From Pelagibius sp. Alg239-R121 (GTDB lineage Bacteria; Pseudomonadota; Alphaproteobacteria; Kiloniellales; Kiloniellaceae): 64,000 nucleotides of DNA. Below, one piece after another: positions 45,840-53,949 of this stretch (the stretch's first letter is position 1; each line of letters begins with the position of its first letter). Below the pieces are notes generated by a model. The model saw nothing but the letters and a program-made list of their open reading frames with translations, was not told the origin of the DNA and ran no database searches. A program made the position numbers and the translations under genes. The stretch spans positions 124,001-188,000 of the forward strand of contig NZ_CAMZOF010000001.1 in NCBI RefSeq assembly GCF_947331435.1, given 5' to 3'.

Positions 45840-47717
45840 ATGGACTTCTTCGTCGTTCAAATTCTGACCGGCCTGGCGAATGCCGCTGCGCTGTTTCTGG
45901 TCGCCTCGGGACTGTCGATCATCTTCGGCGTGACCCGGGTGGTCAACTTCTCGCACGGCTCCTTCTACATGCTGGGCGCCTACATCGCCTATTCGCTCAT
46001 GACGGTGCTGCCGGGCTTCATCGGCTTCTGGGCGAGCATTCTTCTGACCGGCGTCGCGGTCGGCCTGATCGGGCTGATCGTCGAGCTGGGTGTGCTGCGG
46101 CCGATCTATAAATCGCCGGAGCTGTTCCAGCTGGTCGCGACCTTCGGGGTCATCCTGGTGATCCAGGATCTGACTCTTCTGATCTGGGGTCCGGACGACC
46201 TGATCGGCAAAAGATCCCCCGGTTTCGAGGGCGTGGTGAAGATCGGCGATCAGCTGCTGCCGGCCTACGACCTGGTGCTGATCTTCCTGTCGTTCCTAGT
46301 GCTGGGGGGGCTCTGGTATCTCTTCAATAAGACGCGCGCCGGAATCCTGGTGCGCGCCGCGACTCAGGACCGGGAGATGGTCGGTGCGCTGGGCGTCAAC
46401 CAGTCCTGGCTGTTCAGCGGTGTCTTCTTCCTGGGCTCGGCTTTGGCCGGTATCGGCGGCGCGGCGCAGCTGCCCAAGGGCGGCGCCGACCTGCTGATGG
46501 ATTTCAACATCCTGGCCCCGGTCTTCGTGGTGGTGGTGATCGGCGGCATGGGCAGCATCCCCGGCGCCTTCGTCGCGGCCCTGATCATCTCCGAGCTCAA
46601 CGTCTTCGGCGTCCAGCTTTTGCCGCAAAGCACTCTGGTGCTGATGTTCGTGGTCATGGCGGTGGTGCTGATCTTCCGGCCCTGGGGTCTCTTTGGCAGG
46701 CCGGAGATCGTCGGCAGTCACGGCAGTCAGGGTCCGCCCGAAGCGCCCCTGCGCGCTTTTTCGGGCCGGCTCTGGCTGGTCCTCGCCGCCTGCGCGCTGG
46801 CCCTGGCGGTCGTACCGCTGTTCGGCGGCAACTTCCTGCAGGTGCTGCTGGCCGACGTGATCATCGCCTGCCTCTTCGCCACCAGCCTGCACTTCATCCT
46901 GGGGCTCGGCGGACTGGTCTCCTTCGGCCATGCCGCGACCTTCGGCGGCGGGGCCTATGCCGCGGCGCTGATGGTGCAGTACGCCGAGACGCCCATGGAG
47001 CTCGCCCTCCTGCTGGCGCCGCTGGCCGCCGGGCTGCTGGCCCTGGTCATCGGCTGGTTCTGCGTGCGCCTCTCGGGCGTCTACTTCGCCATGCTGACCC
47101 TGGCCTTTGCGCAGGTGGTCTGGTCGATCGCCTTTCAGTGGAGCGAGGTCACCGGCGGCGACGACGGCATTCTGGGCATCTGGCCGAGCGCCTGGGCGAG
47201 CAGCACCACGGCCTACTACTACCTGGTTCTGGCGCTGGGCATCGGCGGCATCACGACGCTGCTGTTCATGGCCTATACGCCCTTCGGCTACGCCCTGCGC
47301 GGCAGCCGGGATTCGGCGCTGCGCAGCGAAGCCATCGGCATCAACGTGCGGCTGGTGCAATGGTCGGCCTTCATCTTCGCCGGCATGATGTCCGGGCTGT
47401 CCGGCGCGCTTTTCGTCTTCGCAAAGGGCAGTATCTTTCCCACCGAGCTGGAGATCGCCCGCTCCTTCGACGCACTGATCATCGTCTTCCTGGGCGGCGT
47501 GCAGTCGCTGTTCGGGCCGCTGGCCGGCGGCGTGGTCTTTACCCTGCTGCAGGACTGGCTTTCGCGCTTCGAGTACTGGCGGCTATGCCTCGGCCTGATG
47601 ATCATCGCCATCGTGATCCTGCTGCCCAACGGCCTCGTCGGTGTGGGACATTGGGTCCGAGGACGTTTTGGCCGGAATGCCGACCCCCTGAGCGATGCTG
47701 AAGAGGAGGCGGCCTGA
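45840..47717 (+). CDS. Fused LivH-LivM branched-chain-type ABC permease
   Basis: A 625-residue inner-membrane protein in which both permease subunits are joined in one chain. The LivH half (about 1-290) contains ASGLSIIFGVTRVVNFSHGSF and the coupling segment VRAATQDREMVGALGVN. The LivM half (about 310-605) contains LGGLVSFGHAATFGGGAYA, VRLSGVYFAMLTLAFAQV and SRDSALRSEAIGINVRLVQ. Normally these are separate genes. GC content is clearly higher than in the enzyme genes before 45.7 kb and codons are strongly G/C-ending, so transporter and enzyme genes may have different origins. It overlaps livG by one base (TGATG). Confidence 0.93.
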   Translation: MDFFVVQILTGLANAAALFLVASGLSIIFGVTRVVNFSHGSFYMLGAYIAYSLMTVLPGFIGFWASILLTGVAVGLIGLIVELGVLRPIYKSPELFQLVATFGVILVIQDLTLLIWGPDDLIGKRSPGFEGVVKIGDQLLPAYDLVLIFLSFLVLGGLWYLFNKTRAGILVRAATQDREMVGALGVNQSWLFSGVFFLGSALAGIGGAAQLPKGGADLLMDFNILAPVFVVVVIGGMGSIPGAFVAALIISELNVFGVQLLPQSTLVLMFVVMAVVLIFRPWGLFGRPEIVGSHGSQGPPEAPLRAFSGRLWLVLAACALALAVVPLFGGNFLQVLLADVIIACLFATSLHFILGLGGLVSFGHAATFGGGAYAAALMVQYAETPMELALLLAPLAAGLLALVIGWFCVRLSGVYFAMLTLAFAQVVWSIAFQWSEVTGGDDGILGIWPSAWASSTTAYYYLVLALGIGGITTLLFMAYTPFGYALRGSRDSALRSEAIGINVRLVQWSAFIFAGMMSGLSGALFVFAKGSIFPTELEIARSFDALIIVFLGGVQSLFGPLAGGVVFTLLQDWLSRFEYWRLCLGLMIIAIVILLPNGLVGVGHWVRGRFGRNADPLSDAEEEAA

Positions 47718-48511
47718 TGTCTTTCCTCGAAGTCCGCAATCTCTCCAAATCCTTCGGCGGCGTGAAGGCGGTCAACGAAGTCTCGCTGGACCTGAACGAA
47801 GGCGAGCTGCTGGCCCTGATCGGCCCGAACGGCGCGGGCAAGACCACCTGCTTCAACATGCTCTACGGCCAACTGCCCCCGGACCGGGGTTCGGTCAAGC
47901 TGAATGGCCAGGAACTGATTGGCCAGACGCCGCGCAGGATCTGGCGCATGGGGGTCGGGCGGACCTTTCAGATCACGGCGACCTACGCCTCCATGACCGT
48001 CATGGAGAACGTGCAGATGGCCCTGATCTCCCACCACCGGGGCGTCTTCTCGGTCTGGCCGCCCGCGTCGCGCCGCCACCGCGACGAGGCGCTGGCCTTG
48101 CTGGAGCTGGTGGGCATGGAGAACCAGGCGGGGCGCGCGGCTTCGGTGCTGGCCTATGGCGATCTGAAGCGCCTGGAGCTGGCCATCGCGCTCGCCCACA
48201 ATCCGCGCCTGCTGCTGATGGACGAACCCACCGCCGGCATGGCGCCGAAGGAACGCGTGGGGCTGATGCAACTGACCGCCGATATCGTGAAGGACCGCAA
48301 AATCGGCGTGCTCTTTACCGAGCATGACATGGACGTGGTCTTCGCGCATGCGCATAGAGTCCTGGTGCTGAACCGGGGCGAGATCCTGGCCGAAGGCACG
48401 GTCGATGAGGTGCGCGCCGACCCGAAGGTGCAGGAGGTGTATCTGGGCGGCGGCTCGACCTTCGGGGGCGCAGAAGGAGAAAGCGCTGAGGGGGATCTGG
48501 CCGATGCTTGA
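47717..48511 (+). CDS. livG: Branched-chain-type ABC transporter ATP-binding protein LivG
   Basis: A 264-residue ATPase with Walker A (GPNGAGKTT), an ABC helix (LAYGDLKRLELAIAL), Walker B (LLLMDEPTAGM) and the LivG-typical H-loop (LFTEHDMDVVFAHAHRVLVLNRG). It pairs with LivF on the fused permease. It overlaps the permease gene by one base and livF by 8 bases. GC-rich as its neighbours. Confidence 0.93.
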   Translation: MSFLEVRNLSKSFGGVKAVNEVSLDLNEGELLALIGPNGAGKTTCFNMLYGQLPPDRGSVKLNGQELIGQTPRRIWRMGVGRTFQITATYASMTVMENVQMALISHHRGVFSVWPPASRRHRDEALALLELVGMENQAGRAASVLAYGDLKRLELAIALAHNPRLLLMDEPTAGMAPKERVGLMQLTADIVKDRKIGVLFTEHDMDVVFAHAHRVLVLNRGEILAEGTVDEVRADPKVQEVYLGGGSTFGGAEGESAEGDLADA

Positions 48512-49205
48512 ACTGGACCGCATCAATTCCTTCTACGGCCGCGCGCACATCCTGCACGATCTGTCGCTGTCGGTGGCCGAGGGCGAGGTCGTCGCCCTGC
48601 TGGGGCGCAACGGCGCGGGCAAGTCGACCACCATGAAAAGCATCATGCGGCTGGTCGCGGCCAAGTCGGGCAAGATTAGCTACGCCGGCCGGGACATCAC
48701 GGCCCTGCCGCCCCATAACATCGCCAAGCTGGGCGTCGGCTACGTGCCAGAGGAGCGGCGCATCTTCACCGACCTGACCATTCTGGAGAACCTGGAGGTC
48801 GGCCGGCAGACGCCGCGCGCGGGCGCGCCGGAATGGACGCCAGGAAAACTCTTCAAGCTCTTCCCCAACCTGGAGGAGCGGCGCAACAATCTGGGCGGCG
48901 CCATGAGCGGCGGCGAACAGCAGATGCTGACGATCGCCCGCACCCTGATGGGCAATCCGAAATTCGTGCTGCTGGACGAACCCTCGGAAGGTCTTGCGCC
49001 GGTGATCGTCGAACAGGTCGCCTTCACCATCCGCGAACTGAAAAAGCTGGGTCTAACCATCCTGCTGTCGGAACAGAACCTGCACTTCGCCAAACTGGTC
49101 GCCGACCGCGCCTACATCATCGAGCGCGGCAGCGTGCAATATGATGGGACGATTGAAGAACTGGAAAACAACGAAGAGGTCCGGAACGCGTATTTGAGTG
49201 TTTAA
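48504..49205 (+). CDS. livF: Branched-chain-type ABC transporter ATP-binding protein LivF
   Basis: A 233-residue ATPase with Walker A (GRNGAGKST), the LivF signature (MSGGEQQMLTIARTLM), Walker B (FVLLDEPSEGLAPV) and the H-loop (LLSEQNLHFAKLVADRAYIIERG). I chose ATG 48504, which overlaps livG and follows GAGGGGGA; the longer frame from 48405 runs inside livG. It ends the transporter operon and is followed by short hairpin repeats and a 20-bp inverted repeat. Confidence 0.94.
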   Translation: MLELDRINSFYGRAHILHDLSLSVAEGEVVALLGRNGAGKSTTMKSIMRLVAAKSGKISYAGRDITALPPHNIAKLGVGYVPEERRIFTDLTILENLEVGRQTPRAGAPEWTPGKLFKLFPNLEERRNNLGGAMSGGEQQMLTIARTLMGNPKFVLLDEPSEGLAPVIVEQVAFTIRELKKLGLTILLSEQNLHFAKLVADRAYIIERGSVQYDGTIEELENNEEVRNAYLSV

Positions 49206-49213
49206 GCTGTTTT

Positions 49214-49291
49214 ATTAGGTTCGGTTTACACCGAACCGGCACCAGGAGATGCGCTTTGATTAGGTTCGGCTCGCGCCGAACCGGCACCAGC
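49214..49291. repeat. Tandem copy of a hairpin unit after livF
   Basis: Two near-identical units, TTAGGTTCGG-N4-CCGAACCGGCACCAG, at about 49214-49242 and 49258-49291. Each contains the inverted repeat GGTTCGG/CCGAACC with a 6-base loop. They follow the livF stop directly and may act as tandem terminators or as protein-binding sites near the MarR gene. Confidence 0.6.
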
Positions 49292-49294
49292 CCT

Positions 49295-49348
49295 CTCCCC
49301 CTCCCGGCCACCCATCGGAATTATCATGTGGGTGGCCGGGAGGGGGAG
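49295..49348. repeat. Perfect 20-bp inverted repeat between livF and the MarR gene
   Basis: CTCCCCCTCCCGGCCACCCA (49295-49314) and its exact complement TGGGTGGCCGGGAGGGGGAG (49329-49348) flank a 14-base loop. No T-tract follows. It is far too long and perfect for chance and could be a bidirectional terminator, an RNA processing site or a small mobile remnant. Confidence 0.75.
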
Positions 49349-49413
49349 CGGGCCGGCACCGAGCCAAATTAAAACAAACCAAATCACGCGTCCGAAACAC
49401 AACTGAGAAACAC

Positions 49414-49884
49414 ATGAAGCAAACCGCCGCAGCCAAAAGACCGCAGAGCGAAGAAGCCCCGGAGAGCGAGAATCACCTCTATCACCTGGACCAGCAGTTC
49501 GGCTTCATCCTGCGTCAGGTCAGCCAGCGCCACACGGCGATTTTCGCCGAGACCATCCCCGAGGGCCTGACGACAACCCAGTTCGCCACCATCGCCCGCC
49601 TCTATGAAATGGGCTCCTGCTCCCAGAACCGCCTGGGCCGCCTGACCTCCATGGACGCCGCCACCATCAAGGGCGTCATCGCCCGCCTGGCCAAACGCGG
49701 CGTCGCTGAAACCTGGACCGACCCGGAAGACAGCCGGCGTTTACTGGTGGGATTGACGGATGCAGGGCGCGCGTTGGCGGAACGGGCCTTTCCGAAGGCC
49801 TTCGAGATTACGGACAAGACGCTGGAGCCGTTGAGTGAAAGGGAGCGGGAGGTGTTGATGGAGCTGTTGGTGAGGTTGCGGTAA
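49414..49884 (+). CDS. MarR family transcriptional regulator
   Basis: A 156-residue winged-helix regulator. The recognition-helix region is RLTSMDAATIKGVIARLAKRG and the wing DPEDSRRLLVGLTDAGRAL, both typical. MarR proteins usually repress a nearby operon until an aromatic ligand releases them. Its position at the end of the N-heterocycle cluster suggests it senses the substrate. No clear MarR operator was identified upstream of 35659. Confidence 0.92.
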   Translation: MKQTAAAKRPQSEEAPESENHLYHLDQQFGFILRQVSQRHTAIFAETIPEGLTTTQFATIARLYEMGSCSQNRLGRLTSMDAATIKGVIARLAKRGVAETWTDPEDSRRLLVGLTDAGRALAERAFPKAFEITDKTLEPLSEREREVLMELLVRLR

Positions 49885-49939
49885 AAACGATTTAGGCCAC
49901 AAATAACGCTGCGTGTTCTTAAGCCGGGACAAAGTGAGG

Positions 49940-50959
49940 TTAAGGTTTCGTCCAACTTTTGATTGACTTGGCTGCTTTTTGAATTGCGGCAACAACATCG
50001 TGGATAGGTTGAGTGCCACCCGAAACTAAAGCTGAAACGATGACAACGTCCAAGGCTGCTGTTAACTCCTTATGATCTTTTGAAATTGGAAGATTAAGTG
50101 CCTCAACAAGGCCAATCGATCCTAATGCACCGACAAGCGCTCCAACGACAACCCCAAATCTCAGCGCCCAAGTTCTCGTTTCTGCGCGGTAGCTCAATAG
50201 ATCAATATCTGCAATCACCAGGTCATTTTGAAGCCTGACGTCCTTTGAAAACTTACTGCGCTTTCGTAAGCCTTCAACGATCGCTTCGCGAATCTCCCGG
50301 CCAGAACGTCGCCTAGCCGATATGACGACTTCGTTAACTCGCTCAAGAATAGCCGCGACAAGAGTTAAGATCAGCAACAGATAACCTATCTCAGCCAAAG
50401 CTCCCAAAGTCTTGACTGCATCAGGTATTTTCTCAAACAGCGTGGTGCTCGGTGGCGAATAACCGCGACAAGCTGAGATTGCAAGCACAATGGCAAATGT
50501 TGCCCCTGTTTTCCACCAGCGAGCGAGGGCAGTTTCGGATGCGTTGGGAACACAAGTAAAGGCACTCAACGGGGAGGTTTCGAAGATAGGTGTTTCAGTG
50601 ACGGAATCCACCGCGAAGTTAAGGTCAACACAAACCTTTCGCTTCAGATCACCTTTCTTCGGGCTGCTAACGGAAACAGGTAAGCTCAATGACAAACCAG
50701 TATCAGACGGTTGAAAACTTACTTCCGTTTTGAGAGTTTCCCCGCTTTCCCAAAACCATCCGACGCTATTCGTTACCTCGGAAGACGAAAGGCCTGAAAC
50801 AGAAACTGTCGTCCTGACGGGAACCTGGACATTCGTGATCTTCCCTTTTGCATTACCATCGCTTTGCACAAAATCAACGATTATTGTGAGAGTGCCGATT
50901 AACTTCGTGATTTGATCAGCATGCCAGAGAAGCCGGGTGCTAAGGTGAGGCTCTATCAT
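49940..50959 (-). CDS. Unknown membrane protein of the AT-rich cassette
   Basis: A 339-residue protein not assignable to a family. Residues 1-140 are beta-rich and Ser/Thr/Val-rich (VSVSGLSSSEVTNSVGW, LSLSLPVSVSSPKKG) with two Cys. Hydrophobic segments follow at about 151-165 (ATFAIVLAISACRG), about 190-210 (IGYLLLILTLVAAILE) and about 265-285 (GVVVGALVGALGSIGLVEAL), separated by basic helices (RRRSGREIREAIVEGLRKRSK). The last part (VIVSALVSGGTQPIHDVVAAIQKA) resembles the end of small-channel or holin-like proteins. ATG 50959 overlaps the upstream gene by 4 bases (ATGA). Codon use is clearly AT-richer than the rest of the window. I do not recognise it. Confidence 0.7.
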   Translation of the reverse strand: MIEPHLSTRLLWHADQITKLIGTLTIIVDFVQSDGNAKGKITNVQVPVRTTVSVSGLSSSEVTNSVGWFWESGETLKTEVSFQPSDTGLSLSLPVSVSSPKKGDLKRKVCVDLNFAVDSVTETPIFETSPLSAFTCVPNASETALARWWKTGATFAIVLAISACRGYSPPSTTLFEKIPDAVKTLGALAEIGYLLLILTLVAAILERVNEVVISARRRSGREIREAIVEGLRKRSKFSKDVRLQNDLVIADIDLLSYRAETRTWALRFGVVVGALVGALGSIGLVEALNLPISKDHKELTAALDVVIVSALVSGGTQPIHDVVAAIQKAAKSIKSWTKP

Positions 50960-51477
50960 GCTTCTGACTCAAACCCGTCTTTGAGGCCGGACAGGATTTC
51001 GAAAATCGCTTCTCCAATTTCCTTTATTTCATTGGCATTACTAATGAGATCCCCAACGTCATCTGCAGAGAATTGATCCTTCAATTCATCAACATGTTCT
51101 GAAAGCCCCTCTGCTGCTTCCTTGATTTTTTTGAGGCGCGCAGCAACTTGTGCAAACTGAGTCGCGGCGACCGGGAAAAACAGTGATGCTGCTTCGTCGT
51201 CCGCCATTTCTGCACCAAGTTTAAAAACATCACCCAACCCTTGGAAGTGTTCTTCGACGAGTTCTTCAAACTTCTGAAAGACTTCATCCGCTGCGGCTTC
51301 ATCAAGCTCATACTTCATGATTCTGAATTCGTCTCGCCTGCTTTTAGGCGACACATATCCAATTACCGCTTTGAACCGTCCCTCGGCGTCTTCCCGCAAA
51401 TCTATGTCATTGTTAGCAATTGCATCCCTTATGTCTTGCAGAGCTTTAATCGCATTTGCCTCAGCTTTATCACTCAT
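50956..51477 (-). CDS. Unknown helical protein of the AT-rich cassette
   Basis: A 173-residue acidic, almost entirely helical cytosolic protein with no signal peptide or membrane segment: long heptad-like runs (EAAADEVFQKFEELVEEHF; ARLKKIKEAAEGLSEHVDELK) and a final SNANEIKEIGEAIFEIL. It starts at ATG 51477 with AGGAAAAG upstream and overlaps the membrane-protein gene by 4 bases. The gene order lipoprotein-helical-membrane and the tight coupling suggest a complex. No family recognised. Confidence 0.7.
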   Translation of the reverse strand: MSDKAEANAIKALQDIRDAIANNDIDLREDAEGRFKAVIGYVSPKSRRDEFRIMKYELDEAAADEVFQKFEELVEEHFQGLGDVFKLGAEMADDEAASLFFPVAATQFAQVAARLKKIKEAAEGLSEHVDELKDQFSADDVGDLISNANEIKEIGEAIFEILSGLKDGFESEA

Positions 51478-51554
51478 AGTTCTTTTCCTTCAAAAGACTT
51501 GTAACTGGAATTAGGCGCACGAATTTTATTTCGAACGATTTTGCAAAAACACGC

Positions 51555-52619
51555 CTAGCTGTTTTCGTCTTCGAGAAATGGCTGCACTAAATTTTTGATG
51601 CGTTTGCCTGCAATAACGAGGTTGGCAGCACTGTAATTTCCGCACGACCACTTCAGTGACCGTATACCGCCGCATTTCTGTAAGATTTCGCGTGCTTCGG
51701 AATGCGTTTCTCCCCACACCGCAGCTGCCGCAGGAATTTTCTCAAGAGAGGCCACTCTTTGTAGTGACCAAGCTTCACTCTCCGTCAAGCCTCGCCGATA
51801 GATTGCAACAGTCTTCTCTGTAAGAGCTAGCAAACCAAGCTCGTCATGAAGGCGGGAGACGTCACTGGCACCGAACAGTTCTTCACGGATTTTGTAAGCT
51901 GTTCCCCCTAACTGATGGTTATGCCAACCAATTAGTTCAGGCCCTGCTTCGGCCTCGAGAAGATCAACCTCAAGCCTGTACAACTCATCTACAATCTTAA
52001 TTTGAGCTGCTGAAGCCAAAGTGAGACCAGTAACCAATTTGTCGATTGCACCGCCTCTCACTTCAAGCACATGCATCTGACGAGCTAGGGATTCTTGAGC
52101 CTCCGCCTTGGTTATGAGCGCTCCAACCTCTTCGATCACGGGGCCAAAAGGTGCAGCGAGTGGGTAGGCTTGACCAACCGTCTCCAATATACTCTTCACT
52201 GATGTCAAAATCGATCTTGCAGCGTCACGGCCAGTTTCACCTTTAGCCGCCAGTGCCGCGATAGCATCAGCATAGAGCACCATGGCTTCCATAGTTGCAT
52301 CTATCGTGGAGGTGTTTTCAACAAAGCTATTGTACTTTCTCTTCCAATCCGTGGACTTTCGAGCCTCCGTTAATACACATTTCTGCGCTTCACAGACTTC
52401 AAGACGTTGCACAACAGACTGAAGCCGTTCAGATGTATCTTTATTTACAGTCCCAACATCACTCGCCAGTTCGCTTGAAGCCGTCGCCCAGCCAGCCAGA
52501 TCTGGGGTTGGTGTGCAAGCTGATGCGCCAAGCAAAAGCAAAGAAAATGCTAAAAGTCTCAGGAATTGTACTTCTAAAAAGTGAGCGGTATTGCGCTTTA
52601 GAGACAAGAAATTCATCAT
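51555..52619 (-). CDS. Unknown helical lipoprotein of the AT-rich cassette
   Basis: A 354-residue exported lipoprotein. The signal peptide (FLRLLAFSLLLLGASAC) ends in a lipobox. The mature chain is predicted helical throughout: a Glu-Arg-rich stalk with two Cys (LEVCEAQKCVLTEARK), a hydrophobic block near residues 125-175 (ARSILTSVKSILETVGQAYPLAAPFGPVIEEVGALITKAEAQ-type) and a long second half with another Cys pair (QKCGGIRSLKWSCGN). Long amphipathic helices with one hydrophobic hairpin are reminiscent of alpha-pore-forming proteins, but I cannot show this. ATG 52619 has GGAG 8 bases upstream. It heads a three-gene minus-strand cassette. Confidence 0.7.
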   Translation of the reverse strand: MMNFLSLKRNTAHFLEVQFLRLLAFSLLLLGASACTPTPDLAGWATASSELASDVGTVNKDTSERLQSVVQRLEVCEAQKCVLTEARKSTDWKRKYNSFVENTSTIDATMEAMVLYADAIAALAAKGETGRDAARSILTSVKSILETVGQAYPLAAPFGPVIEEVGALITKAEAQESLARQMHVLEVRGGAIDKLVTGLTLASAAQIKIVDELYRLEVDLLEAEAGPELIGWHNHQLGGTAYKIREELFGASDVSRLHDELGLLALTEKTVAIYRRGLTESEAWSLQRVASLEKIPAAAAVWGETHSEAREILQKCGGIRSLKWSCGNYSAANLVIAGKRIKNLVQPFLEDENS

Positions 52620-53061
52620 AAAAGTTTCTCCAATGAATACAGCTAACTGCGTCAAGCAGCTCAAACCGAATGAAGAATACTGCGATCGAAACGAAGCTTG
52701 GTTAGGTCTCTTTTTATGTATCGACAGACATGTTGGAGTACATCAGGTGAGACGTGTTCCCGTTTCTATTCATTCACAGCGCGAAGGTTCGTTCAGTTCA
52801 AGCGAGAGAAATCAAGGCACATGATCCATTTGGGTCATGAAACGCGTTTTGGACTTCGGTAAATAGTCCGTGTAAGCAAAGTCAGGTCTCGATTCGTGCA
52901 TCTATAGGCATTAGACGCTTCATCTCAATGATGTATGCACAAAATAAGACCTGACCCCTTTGAATCTCTGTCGAAGTTGGAACAATATTAGCGCTAACGA
53001 TTTCCGGACTGCTCCAAAATTTCGGCTGCAGCAGCGCCAATGCTTATAATTTTTAACGGGG
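52620..53061. other. Intergenic region with GTCAGGTCT inverted repeat
   Basis: A 442-base gap that must contain the cassette promoter (minus) and the promoter of the small Cys-rich gene (plus). GTCAGGTCT occurs at 52881-52889 and, inverted, at 52947-52955 (AGACCTGAC, followed by CCC). A further direct copy lies at 53950-53958. No open frame here is convincing. Confidence 0.55.
52881..52955. repeat. Inverted repeat GTCAGGTCT / AGACCTGAC
   Basis: Nine-base arms at 52881-52889 and 52947-52955 enclose 57 bases, with a second, inner imperfect pair (CGTGCATCTAT / ATGTATGCAC). The AGACCTGACCCC end resembles short sequences seen beside REP-type/Y1 transposons, though no transposase is visible here. 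Confidence 0.5.
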
Positions 53062-53409
53062 ATGATCATGGGTCACTTATCTACTGCACGATTGGCTAGT
53101 TTGGCCTTCGGCACGAGCCTGTCCGCGCTGCTGATCAATCAACCCGATGGCCCGGCAGGACAGCTGCCCGAAATTTTGGTTGCCCAGCTTGATCCGTCCG
53201 CAAACCAAACTGCGACAGAGGATCCCGATAATCCCTGTGCCGCCAAGAACCCCTGCAAACCCTGTTCGGCTGCAAACCCGGGCACCCCGGACACTGGGGT
53301 AATTCAAAAGCGAGCGCCTGATGAAGACGTGTACATGCCGAGGCAATTCATCGATCCATGCGATTTGGAACACCGGCCATCGTTCTGCGAAGAAAACCCA
53401 ACAGAATAA
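53062..53409 (+). CDS. Small exported Cys-rich protein (NPCKPC motif)
   Basis: A 115-residue protein. An N-terminal hydrophobic segment (LASLAFGTSLSALLI) is probably a signal peptide. The Cys-rich centre (DPDNPCAAKNPCKPCSAANPG) belongs to a set of small proteobacterial proteins with NPC/CAAKNPC repeats, usually periplasmic and of unknown role; two more Cys lie near the end. It starts at ATG 53062 behind ACGGGG. It may share a transcript with the next gene (24-base gap). GC content is moderate, between the AT-rich cassette and the GC-rich right flank. Confidence 0.65.
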   Translation: MIMGHLSTARLASLAFGTSLSALLINQPDGPAGQLPEILVAQLDPSANQTATEDPDNPCAAKNPCKPCSAANPGTPDTGVIQKRAPDEDVYMPRQFIDPCDLEHRPSFCEENPTE

Positions 53410-53433
53410 TCCGAAAATTTGGTGCGTAGTGAA

Positions 53434-53943
53434 ATGTCAGTAAAAGAAGTAAGCCAAATTACCTACAACTTCGGTTTCGTCATATTGGCCGCAGTCGCAG
53501 GTTACGTGGGGTGGCACGAATACAAATCCGCCCAAACCGAACAGAAAATTGGCAGATCGATGGTGGTGTGGGAAAGATTCTACAGATCGCCCGTAAGTGA
53601 CTCCTGGAAAATAGTATCCGCATCTGTACTTAAGCACGATGGAAAAATATTAGACATTTTGAAAAACAGCACGGTGGGGAACATAGATAAAAATTATCGC
53701 GACGTTGTAATATCTATTATTGTTAAAGATGAAATCGAACATGACGTTCACGTCATATTGGATTTCTTTGATGAATCTATATTTTGCGTCGAAAGTGGGT
53801 TATGCGACCGCACAGCAATAGAAAAGCCCTTCAAACATAAGATGAAGAAGTTTCGAAATTTTTTCCGACCCTACTTCATCGAGTTAGGCACTTCTTACAA
53901 CAGCAGTATCGATGGCAACCTAAAAAGATTCATACAACATTAA
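53434..53943 (+). CDS. Membrane-anchored protein of unknown function
   Basis: A 169-residue protein with one N-terminal transmembrane helix (FGFVILAAVAGYVGW) followed by a Lys-rich coiled stretch and a soluble domain with ERFYRSPVSDSWKIVSAS, VHVILDFFDESIFCVESGLCD and KFRNFFRPYFIELG. The layout (single helix, then an NNF-type helical domain) resembles DUF4760-like anchored proteins; this is a weak match. AT-rich codons mark it as part of the island. It starts at ATG 53434; an in-frame TTG at 53419 is less likely. A copy of GTCAGGTCT follows its stop. Confidence 0.6.
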   Translation: MSVKEVSQITYNFGFVILAAVAGYVGWHEYKSAQTEQKIGRSMVVWERFYRSPVSDSWKIVSASVLKHDGKILDILKNSTVGNIDKNYRDVVISIIVKDEIEHDVHVILDFFDESIFCVESGLCDRTAIEKPFKHKMKKFRNFFRPYFIELGTSYNSSIDGNLKRFIQH

Positions 53944-53949
53944 TGGTAA

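Noticed and set aside
46296-48526. Two long minus-strand frames (46296-47360 and 47288-48526) under the liv genes
   Set aside because: They lie antisense to well-recognised permease and ATPase genes in GC-rich sequence, where stop codons on the other strand are scarce. The predicted proteins are His/Gln/Asp low-complexity.
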